64,000 nt of DNA from Anniella stebbinsi (GCA_029215795.1 JARDYH010000003.1:67712109-67776108); one strand, 5' to 3'. Numbered from the stretch's first letter, positions 20,460 to 32,609 are shown. Notes: generated from the letters alone by a model not told the origin. Numbers and translations: made by a program.

Positions 20460-23135
20460 CCTTACAAAACCTGTAGGAAAATTTTTCCTCCTCCCATATA
20501 CAGCACAATAAATATCAACAATCAAGGTCACAAGCTCCACAAGTAGATGTTCACTTGCCTGGTAAATGCAATGTCAATCTCGCTTGAGAGGAATTCCAAA
20601 GAACTAGAGCACTAACCCTTCACAAAAGGCTCTCCCTGTCTTCCTTCATCTACAGCACCATGCCTGCTTTTCTACAGCCAAGTTATAGGGTACGCTAGAA
20701 CCTAATGGATCTAAAAGCACCATAAAGTTGTTTTGGAGAATGCTTACTGAATCAATCTGTTGGTTGAAATACAAATAAAGTGTCATGTTTATACATTTCT
20801 ATTATTGAAGCTAAATGTCTTGGAGGGAGCATCCTCAAGAGACTCCTACTAACATTTTTTTAATTGTATACTCCAGGCCATGATGTTCCACACAGGGGAT
20901 GGGGGTAAGAAAAAGGAAAGAAGAAAGCTTTTCCTAGAAAACAGTCTTGATGAGTTACATAAAGCCTACAGACCTTAGATTTCCTTTTATTCAATAACAT
21001 TTTAGATCCTAAATTCATCTGAAAATATTGAGATAAATCAAAATGACAATGCAGCAACTTCCTGCTACATTTCATGTGGGTTATTGGATCAAGCATTCTA
21101 TGGTTGGGTGATACAGACACAGAAGCTATAGATTATAAGTAACCCAGCTGTGTTATACATCAAAATAAGACAGTTAATTCACTGATCACATTTACATTAG
21201 ACAGCCATTTGATTCTTTCACTGCTGGGTACTTATTTTTTAGGAAGGAGCCATGAATAATATAAACTTATTTTAACAATAGCAGCATGCAAATAAAAAAG
21301 AAATTCAGGTTTATTTCCTGTATATTCAGTGTGTGTTAGAAACCATCTTAAATTAAATATGCACTCTTCACTTTCACTCGTTATGAGTTTTACTGGTAAA
21401 ACTGTAGACATAATTGCCTTTTGACAAAACAGCATATATCAGTAAATTTAGAAAGGGTCTCCCTTTGCCATTTCACATTTTACATCTGTAGCAAGATCAC
21501 TGTATGTATCTTCAGAGAAGGCATGTGTTACCTCTGCTATGCATCCTCACCAAGATTGGTCATGATTTGTGGCAACTGTCATAAATAAATATCTTTATTA
21601 CCAGGTTTGTGGCCGCATGTCTCATGCATGTGAACATGTTTGGAGGAATAAAGTCTATGAAAGTGTGTTACCATGCGAAAGGGAATAAAAAACCAAATAT
21701 ATGTTTTTCTAAAGGAAAACGTCGACATTTACAATACTGACACCAGAGAGGAAAGATATGCTTTCACATTTCCAAGTGACCTAATGCTGCACATAAAATA
21801 CGGTTAACTGCTGACCTGACCGTGGAAATGCCATGAACCAATCTGTGCAATGATTTCCTCCCACCCCACAGGTCCTGAAGAATTATGCTCAGCGCCATGC
21901 CTCACAGAATTTTATAGGAAAGGGAGGGGGTAGATTGGAGTCAAGGAGTAAACCTAGAAAAATGGAACAGGAGTTTCCTTTACCATAAAGTTCTGCTGAA
22001 TATGCTTTAGGGAAATAGAGATGGCAACAGCGCAGCAGAACAAGGACAGGTGTGAGTTGTTCAGTGATCATTCAAGTGAGCAATGATTCAGTCCCTTCTA
22101 GATGCTGTGAGCTTAATGTACAGCTGAAGTACATTGGCAAGGAGAGAAATCCAATCTCCTCTGCGATTATTTATGACAAAGCACACCTAACCGAAGCCCA
22201 ATCTGTTTGTGGGATTGCAGTCATTCTATTCGAGCTAAACAATAAATGAATCTCCCTTTCACAGGCCCAGCTCAGGGTATAAAGGAAAACAGGAGGGAGA
22301 ACAGACATAACACTTCATTTATCCACCAATCTAGAAACTCTCTTACAGAAATGATTGGATAAGGCAGTTATTTGGAAGTAGAGCTATAGCGGTGCTGGAA
22401 AGAACAATTTCTCAAATTGTATCTACTATATTGTCTTATTATTAGCAATGCTTCATTAGCCACTATTCCACACTGCACCCTAGAGTATCAAAAGATACTC
22501 TAGTAAGCAACTTTGAATTTGAGACTAGGTCTTTGCATTGTGACATGGTTTACAGATTATATTTTCCTTACCACCTTCTCATGCAGATTGGCAAGAAGCA
22601 GCGGCAGGACAGAGGCGAGATTATGCAGAGGAGGAGCCAAGAATTTGGTGGAAATTTTAGATCTTGCTAAGCAAATAAGAGCATTTGATTAGTGACTGGT
22701 GGCCATTTCAACCAATGAACCAAAGATAGGCAAGCTTTATTTGAAGCTGCCTCAACTGCTCTCCTGTTGACCAGCTACCTGTCTATCCCCTCCTTAAATT
22801 TGAGCTGATGGGTTTATGCTAGTTTCTTATTTGTAGGCAGGGAAGGATTTTTTCCCCTCACTTGGCTGATTGGTCTCCATGTTTGAGGGTTGGGTGTTGT
22901 TATTTTTTCAATTTTTCTCACCCATTATTCTGTGATATTTGTCATAAGGAAGGGGCCTTAACAGTTTGGGGCATTCATTGCTTTTTCTGCTCCAAATTGG
23001 GGCCAGGGTACAATGAGAGAAGTTTGAGAGAAAAGGAGGCTGAATTTGACACTGAATAAAAAGTCTGGCCTAATCATACTTGAAGCTGAAGCTCAGGCTC
23101 CCAGATCACTTCCGAACGGCTCTATAGGTGTTTTG
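20460..23135. other. AT-rich unassigned DNA, possible conserved non-coding segment
   Basis: No gene, RNA or confident repeat in this 2.7 kb. The stretch near 22040-22260 looks like unique, balanced-composition sequence (GATTATTTATGACAAAGCAC; AACAATAAATGAATCTCCC) of the kind often seen in vertebrate conserved non-coding elements. That is only an impression. Confidence 0.45.
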
Positions 23136-23139
23136 AACC

Positions 23140-23314
23140 TGCCCTCTTTTGTATCTGGTCACTCTAGTATAGTGCCTGCAACTTTAATTATTGTAATGAA
23201 GAGGGAATTTCACCAGATACGAATTGCATACAAATGATGCCGGCTGAAATTCCCCTTTCTCTGCAACTGTTAAAGTTACAGGAGCCCTGTCCTCCTTTTC
23301 ATATGGTCACCCAA
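23140..23314. mobile_element. Half copy of the TAGGCTGACCAT palindromic hAT MITE
   Basis: It begins inside the element centre (CCCTCTTTTGTATCTGGTCA, CTCTAGTATAGTGCCTGCAA) and covers the whole right arm (GATGAAGAGGGAATTTCACC; GAGCCCTGTCCTCCTTTTCA), ending near ATGGTCACCCAA. The left arm is missing. More full copies lie at 36340, 48833 and 54960. Confidence 0.85.
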
Positions 23315-23319
23315 TACAT

Positions 23320-24420
23320 AATAAGCTAACCTATCGAAAATCAGTATGAGTGCTTAAAGTTAATTTATTACACAACAATATTACTGGTCATTCCTTTGAA
23401 TATGCAGAGGGTCATGCAATTATTGCTGGGTTCCTTTCTTAAAGCCTGTGCAGCTCCTGCATTACATCTCTCTGTACAATAGATAAGGGGAAATAGCACA
23501 GGAAAATAGCAAGGCAGATTGGGACCCTTTATTCCAAAGGAGGAGGGAGGATTGTAGCTTAATAGGATGATGGTTAGAGATGTTATAATGTCATAGAATT
23601 TGCAATCAAGGCATAAAATTAGGGATCCAGAGCACTACGAAATTAAACCATGTTCTGAGATGATAACGAAGTTATATTTCTGCTATGCATCACAATTTAA
23701 GAATGCAACTACTTATTTCTAACTTTCGTTGTATTGTGCTGTATTTTCATTTGCCCTATGCTTGCCGAGACTTGTGCTGAAATTGCCAAGCCAATTTTTT
23801 ATTGCAGTGCTGACCTGACATGCTGAAATCATTTTGCCAGTATAATCCAACATTTTAATGGAAAAATCATAATGGACCAAAACAAAAATGGCTTTTCTAT
23901 TGCAGTTCAGTATATAAGAATTGGAATTATTTTCCAATCACAGTGGAATTTTAATATATCCTCAGAGAGTAGATCATTTTTAAAGTTATTTTCTTCTTGC
24001 AATTTAAAGCTGTTGTAATATTATAATTTAACAGTGATGTCAATACCACCATAATATTGGAGCAAACTCACTATTTTTCATTACAGAGTGACATTCACAA
24101 TACAGTTCACAGATCAAATCTCCTTATATAGTTGATATACGCACAACCATTTTAAGTTTTAAATACAAATTAAAGAGATATTTCAATTTAAAATATACAT
24201 ATTTCAAGCAGGTCAATTCCCTGGGGCCTGGTGACTGGCACACCAGACTCCAGTATGTGGGAATCTTACCCTCAAAGTGTCCATAAAAGAATGCCTAGAG
24301 TTAGGTATCAGAAATGTCAATGCTATATAGCCATGCATGGTCTTTTGGTGTTCTAGCATGAGTTTACAAAATTGTAATTAAGAATGTGAGCTATAAGCTG
24401 GCATTCCTCAATTGATATCC
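23320..24420. other. AT-rich unassigned DNA, possible conserved non-coding segment
   Basis: No gene seen. The block at 23700-23960 is non-repetitive, with CTTGTGCTGAAATTGCCAAG and GAATTGGAATTATTTTCCAA. It has the look of regulatory or ancient sequence, unproven. Confidence 0.4.
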
Positions 24421-24424
24421 AGCC

Positions 24425-24647
24425 GGAAGTCAGATTCCAGCTGGACTTCAGGAAAAACTTCCTGATTGTTAGAGCAGTATGGAAATGGAACCAATTACCT
24501 AGGGAGGTCATGGGCTCTCCCACCCTAGAGGCCTTCAAGATGACAGCTATGCTGTAAGATGGATTCCTGCACTGAGCAGGAGGTTGGACTCGATGGCCTT
24601 ATAGGCTCCTTCCAACTCTACTAATCTGTGATACTATGTTTCTATGA
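24425..24647 (+). mobile_element. CR1 LINE 3' end
   Basis: CTGGACTTCAGGAAAAACTT, CCTGATTGTTAGAGCAGTAT, CCAATTACCTAGGGAGGTCA, TTGGACTCGATGGCCTTATA and GGCTCCTTCCAACTCTACT form the classic CR1 3' end in order. The final ACTATGTTTCTATGA is a degenerate form of the CR1 terminal octamer repeat. The copy is 5'-truncated with no intact frame. Confidence 0.88.
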
Positions 24648-24649
24648 AA

Positions 24650-25685
24650 TAATGATCTGACCAGGTAGCCTCAGGCAAAGTGCTCTTTCTCCAATCCCAC
24701 CTGTAATGCGAGGAAAACACTTCTGCCCTTCTTTACTTTATAAATATTATTGTCCACACTAATAGTGAACTCATTATCTGAGTGTGGATCCTTATGTAGT
24801 CGAAACAGCACCACCATAGAAGAGGGGGAAGGGGTGTCAATAGGAACTGTTGGGCAGGGGGAAACAGAAAATTGAGTGTGAATGGAGTAATATGGAAAAG
24901 GACATATTTGTCTGGCTGGCACCCTGAACAGGAGCACACCATGTTGCAAGATTCTTTAAATATTATTCCTGAACTTGATCAGTACACCTATGGTGAGAGA
25001 GGACAGAAATAGGAGGGTTAGGCAGAAAAGAGCCCCTGCCATTGAAGGAAAGATGTGTGAATGGGAACAGAGAGTGAGTGAGTGACAGTGAATGAATATG
25101 AATCTCCATTTGTTGTATTATTTATAGTCCAGGAAAGCATAACTTTGTTTCAATCACCATACAGTAATTTCTGAGGTCAAGCTATAAAGACCATGCTAAC
25201 TTAGGAGTATGACAGCAACAGAGGCACATGCTTCTAAAGTGTGGTTTGTGGTCTGAAAACACATTCTCTGTCCTGAAAACACATCAGAAAAGGCTGCAAA
25301 TGTGTTTTCACACTTTGAAATGTATGCTGTTCTTCACCCTATTTAAATACAGAAGTTTAGATACATATGGAGTACAAATGACTGCTTACAATAGTTTCTT
25401 TGTCAGTCCAACTACATTTAGTTGTGTTAAACCCATGCCTATTTGTCTCCAAATAAGGCATTTCTGAATCTCAGAAGCTGTCTCATTGAGATTTGATCTT
25501 ACACAAAGAACAGGAAGGTGAATGGAAGTGCCCCACAAATGCACATTTTGATCTCATGCTGGTGACTGCAGCGACTGATGTCTGGCTTTATACTTTGCAG
25601 AATCAGTTCCACGCCATAATGCCATCTGCTTTCCTTGAACCGATTACACTGTAAGCTTGAATACTTAATATAAGAAACATCACCT
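24650..25685. other. Unassigned DNA
   Basis: No gene seen. Near 25228-25340 the phrase GAAAACACATTCTCTGTCCT / GAAAACACATCAGAAAAGGC is a short local near-duplication. Confidence 0.45.
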
Positions 25686-25689
25686 TCTC

Positions 25690-25772
25690 AAAGGGACAGA
25701 GGTTAGTCGTAAAAACACGCATTTTGGATATGCATATTGCCCTAGGTTCAGTTCTCAGCATCTTTTAAAAAT
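25690..25772 (+). repeat. Decayed tRNA-SINE head
   Basis: GTTAGTCGTAAAAACACGCA, GGATATGCATATTGCCC and TAGGTTCAGTTCTCAGCATC resemble the box A to box B part of the SINE at 47520 (GCATGCAGAAGGTCCC; GGTTCAATCCC). This is weak but in the right order. Confidence 0.35.
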
Positions 25773-25774
25773 GT

Positions 25775-27450
25775 TATTAGGAAACATGGCTTGGTGGAGA
25801 AAACATCATTACCCTTTTTACATCGAGTTTTTTAAAAAGTCAGGTAGCAGGTGATGTCAAGACCTCTCTGCCTGAAATCCTAGAGGTCATTTGTTCCAGA
25901 GGAGCTTCAAATAGAGGAGCTTCACATGTGCTGTCTGTCTGGACACATATATTATGTATGCAACTGTCTACTTGGCTCAAGAATCCATTTTGGTTCTAGA
26001 AGGAGACACATGAAACACTGCCATGAGCATCATCAGTAATGTTCTATACAGCTAGAGAGGCACATACTTCTTTCACTTATTAGATTAAAGGTAAAGGTAC
26101 AAAAATACAGAAGGCATCCCCAATTGCTATGCCACCACCTAGTCAATGAACCCACAAGGGTACCTTTGAACTGGCCATTCCAGAATCTTGACAGGAAAGT
26201 TGGCCCAATCCTGAAGCATCCTTATCTCCTAGACAAGTGGACAGTTTGGATACAGATAACTGGCTTTAATTATACCTTTTCTTTTGAATATTGTGTTGAA
26301 CCACTTTGTATGGTTAGCTCAATTTGAGTCACTCAAAAGACAAGGAACCTTGCTGAGCCATCTTTTCAGTACCCACAACTTCACTCTTGTTCCTTTTGTT
26401 CTGACCCATTCTGAATACAGCCTCTCAGCCATTGAACTCTTTATGCCCTTTGTTTCGAACCCTATAACTGCTTTGGTGTTTGGGCAGCAGTACTTAGGCA
26501 TCTCTCATACTGGTGTGTTTCAGTGCTGAGAATCACCCAAGGTTCGATTGGTTTTAATATCGTTCCTCATGATTCTTTCCTAGCACAATTCTCCATTCCA
26601 CTCTGGCGCCTATCCCACATTTCCAGAGCCAGGGTTCCCTGCTTTCCTACTGAGCCAATTTGTTGCCACATTTACTTTGTTGCCATATTTATCCTGAAAG
26701 ATCTATTTGTCTTGAATGCTCAGAGTGAAAGTTGAATCCCCTGGTAAAGTGCCCTGTTGAGTCTAGAGCCATGCTTCATACTTGTAGGATCGCAATTTGA
26801 CCTGCAAGACCATATAGGCAGCCTGCACCCTCCATATGAGTTGCCGTCTCTGACTCTAAGGAAGGTGGTCAAGCAGAGAGCTGAGAACACTGGAAACTGG
26901 CTACTAAAGGTCTCTAGCTCAATGCACATTTTCTGAATCCCAGTTATGAAACTGAGAATTCTAAGAAGAAGCCCCAGTTTCAAGGCTCTCCATTCAAATC
27001 CTACTTTTTAACTGAACTGTGGTGGCTCTGGGTTCCCTAACAATGACTAATCTGCCATTTGGTCTCATCATCACCTTTCTTCTGGATGCCTGTGGCACAT
27101 CCCATTGTCAACAAAGCCAATGAGGCTTTCATCCCATGTTTGAATTCATAACTAAAAGCTGACAGCATGGTGCATTCCATTCTAGTTATTTTCACATACC
27201 TGCAGCCCACCATTGTCACCAGCACCCAAGCTTCCTGGGTCACACAGCCTTCCAATTTCCTCCTCTGCCATTTCTGTAGTGCTACTTTCCCCTCTATATC
27301 TGGCAACACAAACAAACAAACAACCCCCCCTTCGTCTTTCTCTATCATTTAGTTAAACCTATTAGAACTAATATCCTGACCCACATGCTATGGGATGGGT
27401 AGAGTAACCAAGCGGTTTTACTCTTCTGTCATGAGTGTGCTTGAGGACAC
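25775..27450. other. Unassigned DNA with many short open frames
   Basis: Frames of 60-103 aa on both strands between 26120 and 27350 have no recognisable domain and overlap on opposite strands. I see no splice-and-codon pattern that would argue for an exon. Confidence 0.45.
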
Positions 27451-27454
27451 ATGA

Positions 27455-27548
27455 CAACACTGTTCCCAGTAAAGAGTAGACAATACTGGGATGAATGGAC
27501 CAAAAGATTGACCTTGTATAAGATAGCTTCCTAATGACAAGTGGTCTG
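27455..27548 (+). repeat. tRNA-derived SINE 3' part
   Basis: AGAGTAGACAATACTGGGAT, GAATGGACCAAAAGATTGAC and CTTGTATAAGATAGCTTCCT match the 3' body and tail of the SINE seen reversed at 47520-47590 (AGGAAGCTGCCTGATACC; GGTCCATCTAGACCGG). The tRNA-like head is missing. Confidence 0.6.
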
Positions 27549-27685
27549 ATCTACTGAACGGGATTTATTGAACTGAACCTATTGATATCACTCCACCCTC
27601 TGAAATGTGCTGCTTCTTAGTTTCTCAAACGGTGTTTCTCCCAGCATCCCTTCTTTTTTGCCACACTGTCCTTTGACTAGATAAT

Positions 27686-27756
27686 CACACACACATAATA
27701 TACACATACACACAGACACACACAATATATACATACACACAAACACACACATACAA
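27686..27756. repeat. (CA)n/(TA)n microsatellite
   Basis: Interrupted ACAC, ATAT and ACAT runs over about 70 bases. Confidence 0.85.
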
Positions 27757-27761
27757 AAGTA

Positions 27762-29395
27762 TACTAATTAAAACAGAATTCTCTGAAATAGAAGAGAAAT
27801 AGAAAAAGGGTGTGACCTGTTCAGGTACTACCAAGAATGTGGCTTTGTATAACAAGCCATGATTGTGTGTATGAGCATAAAGTACAAGAGAACAATTGTT
27901 GATGCGATATAACTTAGAAAAATCCTTGCTGTCAGATATTTTCTACTGAACGCAGCTCATTTCAGAAATTCTCATCATTTATTCTTTTTATGTAAAGAAT
28001 AGCTGCTTTCCTACAAAGTATGCCAAGATCAAACTATGACTTTTACAAAGTTTTATGTTGGCATTATCTTTCTACATTTGCTTTTTTCTCTTTAGTTAAG
28101 ATTCCTGCCCAGTATTTATCCATATGCTATGCAAGAGGCGCCTTTGGAGGGAGGAGGGGAGTGTATATGAAACAGAATGCTATGAATAAACCTATTGCTG
28201 GACCTTTGAGATTAACTGCTTTTAATCGCTTGTCAGGTGATACTGTGTGAATAATTTTGACATTCAACAATAGGACATAGAATGTATTCTAATACGAAGG
28301 TTGCAGATTAACACATGACCCAAAGTTTCTTTAATGTTTGAATTTTTCATAAAGCATCACTACTGCCAGTTTCCTCTACTGCCAGGTTAACTCTACCTCC
28401 AAAGTTTGTCTGCCATTTTGAAAGAGGAAAACATAAATGAAAAGGCTATTTCACAGATGACAAAATCCTATGAATCAACAAATACAAAACATCTTATTGT
28501 ATTAAAGAAAAAGTAAGCCTGTTTCCTGGTAGACTGTCAAACTATCAAACTATTGATGGTTGTATGACTTCAGAATGCTGTAGCAACAATTGAAATTAGT
28601 CACTAGCTTGCCTCCAAATTGACCAATTCTGTTCCAATTAAAAGTTTGCATCTTTGCTTTTGTCTCCAAAATTTTAAATGGATTCTTCAACTAGAAGGGA
28701 GCGGAAACCAGTTTAAAAAACAGACAGATATCTTTTCACTGAATGCCTTTGGAACCTAATTTATTTCATGAATGCTAAAAACAACCAAACGTCCAACAGA
28801 TTAAAATTAGAATCTACCTCCCATCTAACCTCCCCCAAATGATATAAAAACAATTCTAAACTGGATACACATGTTTAACAAAAATATCTATTATTCTTTA
28901 TCATCATTATTATCCTGTTACCTATCTTTTACAGCTTTATGATTGGCCTGTGTGAATTCATGGAATGGCTTCAATAATTCCCTTTCATATCTTAGCAAGA
29001 AAACAGAAGATTCTTGCAAAAAATGTGAGGCGACTTTATAATCTTTAATATTATATATTGGGATGGGGGGCATTTAGTCTGCCTTGTAACTTTAATGCAG
29101 GCTTACTTAATTTGAACTTCCTGAACCAATACCTGAACCAAAATGTAGCTATATTTCGATCAGGGCCAAGCCCAACACATTTTGCTGCCTGAAGCAAAAT
29201 AACAAAACAAATGCCCACCCCCACTCCAGTAGTCAATTTATTTTGGTACCTGAGGCTAAAAAAATAATCTCCCAAGCACCTCTCCCTGGCAGTAAAAATG
29301 CACTAATAATAAACTGAACATCTAACAATTTGTTCCCTTTTCAGGATACCCCAAATCAGTATTAAACTTTTAATAACGGCTATTGAACTGCTTCA
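27762..29395. other. AT-rich unassigned DNA
   Basis: No gene seen. A segment near 29160-29260 (AGGGCCAAGCCCAACACATT, TGCTGCCTGAAGCAAAA) may be an old repeat. Confidence 0.45.
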
Positions 29396-29398
29396 GGT

Positions 29399-29413
29399 GG
29401 GTGGGTGGGTGGG
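29399..29413 (+). other. Canonical G-quadruplex motif
   Basis: Four GGG runs separated by single T (GGGTGGGTGGGTGGG) are followed by CGG. Single-base T loops predict a very stable parallel quadruplex. It sits just 5' of a LINE fragment. Confidence 0.8.
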
Positions 29414-29439
29414 CGGATCCAAATCGAATACGCACCCAT

Positions 29440-29816
29440 GACAATCATACCTCTGAGGGACTCTTCCAAGTGCTTCCTCCGAGGGAAGTTCAGAGGATAG
29501 CAACATAGGAAAGGGCCTACTTAAGGCTGGCCTCCTGGTGTGGAATGCTCTCCCCAGTACGGTTTGCCTGGCACCAACTGTCATCTTTCTGCTGCCAGGT
29601 CAAGACTTCCCTCTACTCCCAGGTATTTGACCGAATATTACTAATGGCCTTTTACCGGCCCAGGGATTTTTATTGTTTGTTTAATAATTGTTTATACACT
29701 TTTGTATCTCAATGATTTTATATTATGCTATAGTATTGGATTTTCAGGGTTTAAATATTTATAAATTGACCAGAAAGCTTTGGCTATCCGGCAGTATAGA
29801 AATGTAATAAATGAAA
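29440..29816 (+). mobile_element. L2-type LINE 3' end
   Basis: CTCTGAGGGACTCTTCC, AGGAAAGGGCCTACTTAAGG, GTGTGGAATGCTCTCCCCAG and CTGCCAGGTCAAGACTTCC form the C-terminal coding end of L2-type LINEs, homologous to 43795-43950. The 3' UTR has CCAGAAAGCTTTGGCTATCC, GGCAGTATAGAAATGTAATA, AATGAA. It ends in an inverted copy of its own tail (next entry). Confidence 0.8.
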
Positions 29817-29893
29817 TCAAATCATTGTGCTAATTGGGGAAAAAACTAGTTAGCACAATGATTTGATTTCATTTATTACATTTCTATACTGCC
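29790..29893. repeat. Perfect 44-bp inverted repeat from a LINE tail
   Basis: The arm 29790-29833 starts GGCAGTATAGAAATGTAATA. The arm 29850-29893 ends TATTACATTTCTATACTGCC. The arms match over 44 bases without mismatch, with a 16-base spacer (29834-29849). The arms include LINE 3' UTR plus the following CAAATCATTGTGCTAA, so both tail and flanking sequence are duplicated in inverted order. Confidence 0.95.
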
Positions 29894-29937
29894 TGATAGT
29901 CATGTCCAGCAGACTCAAGAGAGTAATTGTCCACTAA

Positions 29938-30173
29938 GGTCTAATCCACACCAAGCAGGACATTGCACTATGAAAGCGGTATATAAAAGGCAGAAGCCAC
30001 ACTACTGCTTTATAGCAGTATTGAAGTGCACTGACAACTGTTGGGGCACATTGACACATACCATATACTGCTTTCATACTGCTATATCCTGTGTGGTGTG
30101 GGGCTCCTGCCTTTTATATACCACTTTCATACCACGTTTATAGTGCTATATCCTGCTTGGTGTGGATTAGGCC
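29938..30173. mobile_element. Harbinger-type palindromic MITE, GGYCTAATCCACACC termini
   Basis: The left end is GGTCTAATCCACACCAAGCA and the right end TGCTTGGTGTGGATTAGGCC, inverted with one mismatch. The internal TATATAAAAGGCAG and CTGCCTTTTATATA are also inverted. The flanks are TAA and TAG, which fits the three-base TWA target of PIF/Harbinger elements with one change. No ORF. Relatives lie at 36221 and 57038. Confidence 0.65.
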
Positions 30174-30183
30174 TAGAAGATAT

Positions 30184-30414
30184 TGGCTGAATTCGGATGA
30201 CACAATAAGCAACTGGGGGGGGGGGGGGAACAATCGTCAGTTGTATTGACTATCATGTCATTCGAATTCTGCCATAGTCAACTCAGCGCTGATCCTAATC
30301 CACACCACGGTTGATTATTTATTACCATGTTGGGTGGGGAGTACCCCCTAGATGAACAACTGTAAAGTTTATTATTACCCCACCATTGACTATCGTGTTG
30401 CCCGAATTCAGCCA
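30184..30414. mobile_element. Palindromic MITE, TGGCTGAATTCGG termini
   Basis: TGGCTGAATTCGGATGACAC at the left and GTGTTGCCCGAATTCAGCCA at the right are inverted with four mismatches in 20. The internal TTGACTATCATGTCATTCGA and CATTGACTATCGTG repeat the end in part. It sits only about 10 bases from the previous MITE. No target duplication could be read, partly because the right flank is a tandem repeat. It contains a G13 run near 30217. Confidence 0.6.
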
Positions 30415-30446
30415 CTGTCTCACTGTCTCACTGTCTCACTGTCTCA
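30413..30446. repeat. (CACTGTCT)4 tandem repeat
   Basis: Four exact copies of the 8-mer CACTGTCT, plus a partial fifth, start at the end of the MITE. Confidence 0.9.
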
Positions 30447-30449
30447 CTC

Positions 30450-32605
30450 CATGATTGGCTTTGGAGCAGACTGAAGCGGCATTATTCTCTCTTTCCCTCT
30501 CTCCACTTCTACCTTCTCCTATGCTCAATGCTCAGTGAGAGTTTCACTACCACAGACCTCCATCAAAACTGTTAGTGACAGTAACACATCTTGGGTAAAC
30601 CAAGCCAACCCTGCGCCTTGTGATATTGGGAACAGGATATGTTGGGGGCAGTAGGAGGATAGGAAACCTCTCTCTGCTCTTTTCCCAAGATTTTTTTTTA
30701 ACCAAAATTGTCCATGCACAATTAGAGCATATCTTCCCAAAAACTTGTCCTAACTTTTGGATGTTGTGATGCAGAGGAACCTCAGTGGTGCTAAATTGGT
30801 TTTTTTTCAGAAACTCAACTATTGCGCTCCATATCCTAAGCAACTTGTTTCTTTGGGGAGGAGCAAGCTCCTGTTAGACTTGATTGTCTACCTATTATCT
30901 ACTGTCTGTGTAGCTGCCTGGCCTTGCTTTGTGACATACTCTATGGACTGCTTACACTGCTTTTGCTGCAACATTTCCCTGCCTTTTTACTTTGCTTTTG
31001 ACTATCCATTCAATCACACAACTATCTAAAATCACTGAGTGTTTCCCCCCTTCATGTTACAGATGCTCTTGTGATCTAGGCACTCAGCTACCTACAAGAC
31101 CTTACAGGGTAAAGCTGAACAGGAAAAAGTCACATGCTCTAGTCAGTGCTCAAATTCATGCTATAAAGAACATTATAAAAACTAAATAATGATTGACTAC
31201 CAAATCCTATGAGAATGGATATGGAGAGATTAGAAACAGAATGGTGTTGGGCTGATTTGTTTGGGTTTGTTCTTAGTATTACTTTACTTCTTGAATAAAT
31301 AGAGGCTTTGTTACTGTTAATTCAGACTGAAATGTACAGAATTGTCTTGTCCAAATCCCTATCATCTTCTGGTATTTTTGATAGCCTCATTTACTCTAAA
31401 ATAATAAAGATCCCCAAGCAGCATTCAGTAATCCCCAAGAAAGACACAAAAGGTTATCTAGTGTCCCTCAGAGAACTGTTGAACTGTTAATAACAAGCAT
31501 CCCAAATTAAAATAGCTGTTATATAGCAATTAAGAAATGGAAATAAATCACCGATGTTATTAATTCCCAGAAAGCAAAGGAGAGAATGTTCAAATACGCT
31601 GTGGTGTTTGTTTTCTGAACAACCCCATTTTGCAGACCTGAACTCAAAGAACAGATTTTTTTTGTTTTGTTTTAGACAAACAGACAAATATCTTAAGAAC
31701 ACAAAGTATGAATACAAAAGCTTTTCTTGACAGGTTCCTAATTGGAAGGGTAAAACTATAGAGGCTTGAGGCATTAACATTGTGCATGCATAAAAAGGCA
31801 CCAATGTTTCCCCATCAGGCAGTAAAGTATTCTGTGTTCCATTGTCTACAGATGTGACACCCAGCCACATGCCCCATAATAGTACCAATGAGGCCTCTGC
31901 TTATGGTAATAGTCTTATGATAAAATCTGAAATTTTCCCAGCCCAATTAAATATAACTGCATATGTAAATATTTTTTTAAAAAAAATCCCATAATTATGT
32001 GTAACTCTGACAACTATGAACATTTTTACTCAGCATGGAAAATAGGGTAAAATAACTTATAATAAAGAAAATTGTAACCACTAGTGAAAACATTTTGAAT
32101 AGCCAACAGAGGTGTATGAATTATAGCCACTGCATTTCCAAGTTAGATTCCCAATCTGTGTGGGTATTATTTTAAAAGCATTTGCCATGGCTATAAAAAT
32201 ATGAATATGGGGATCAAATTAAAGTATAAAAAATGTAGGAAAAGACAACTGTTTTGCAAATTTTCCAAAAGAGGTAAACATAAAGAGCTTGTTGTCAGCA
32301 GGGTGGTTTAATGCTCTGAGGTATTTTGTAATAGGCAGAGCCAGCAATTTTATCAAGGTTGCACTGTGAAATGGTGAAGAGCAACAGGCCATCAACGGAG
32401 ATTTCGTTTCTTTTTTTTTTAACACTCACCCCCAATTCAGCAGAGGGGGTGGCATTTTGATGTGAAAACAGAAGAGAGAAGCTTAATTCTCCCCTCCCGG
32501 AGCACCACAGTCCCAATCTGAATCAGGGTCATGTGTTCTTACAATGAAGTAAATATTGCATACTTTGAAGAACATTTTGTTTGGCCCCTACATGCCCTCA
32601 CTATT
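30450..32605. other. AT-rich unassigned DNA
   Basis: No gene seen. The 133-aa reverse frame 31487-31888 lacks any domain. The 32060-32420 stretch (GCATTTGCCATGGCTATAAA; GTTGCACTGTGAAATGGTGA) is non-repetitive and could be conserved non-coding DNA, unproven. Confidence 0.4.
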
Positions 32606-32609
32606 CTGC

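Noticed and set aside
19330..20546. Overlapping open frames of 97-157 aa on both strands
   Set aside because: They are in GC-rich palindromic DNA, where stop codons are rare by composition. The translations are low-complexity Pro/Ser/Gly/Arg on both strands with no domain.
26120..27352. Candidate exons from clustered short open frames on both strands
   Set aside because: Frames overlap antisense, no domain is recognisable, and random open frames of this length are expected.
30413..30446. CRISPR-like repeat array
   Set aside because: The units are 8 bp with no spacers, and the host is a vertebrate.
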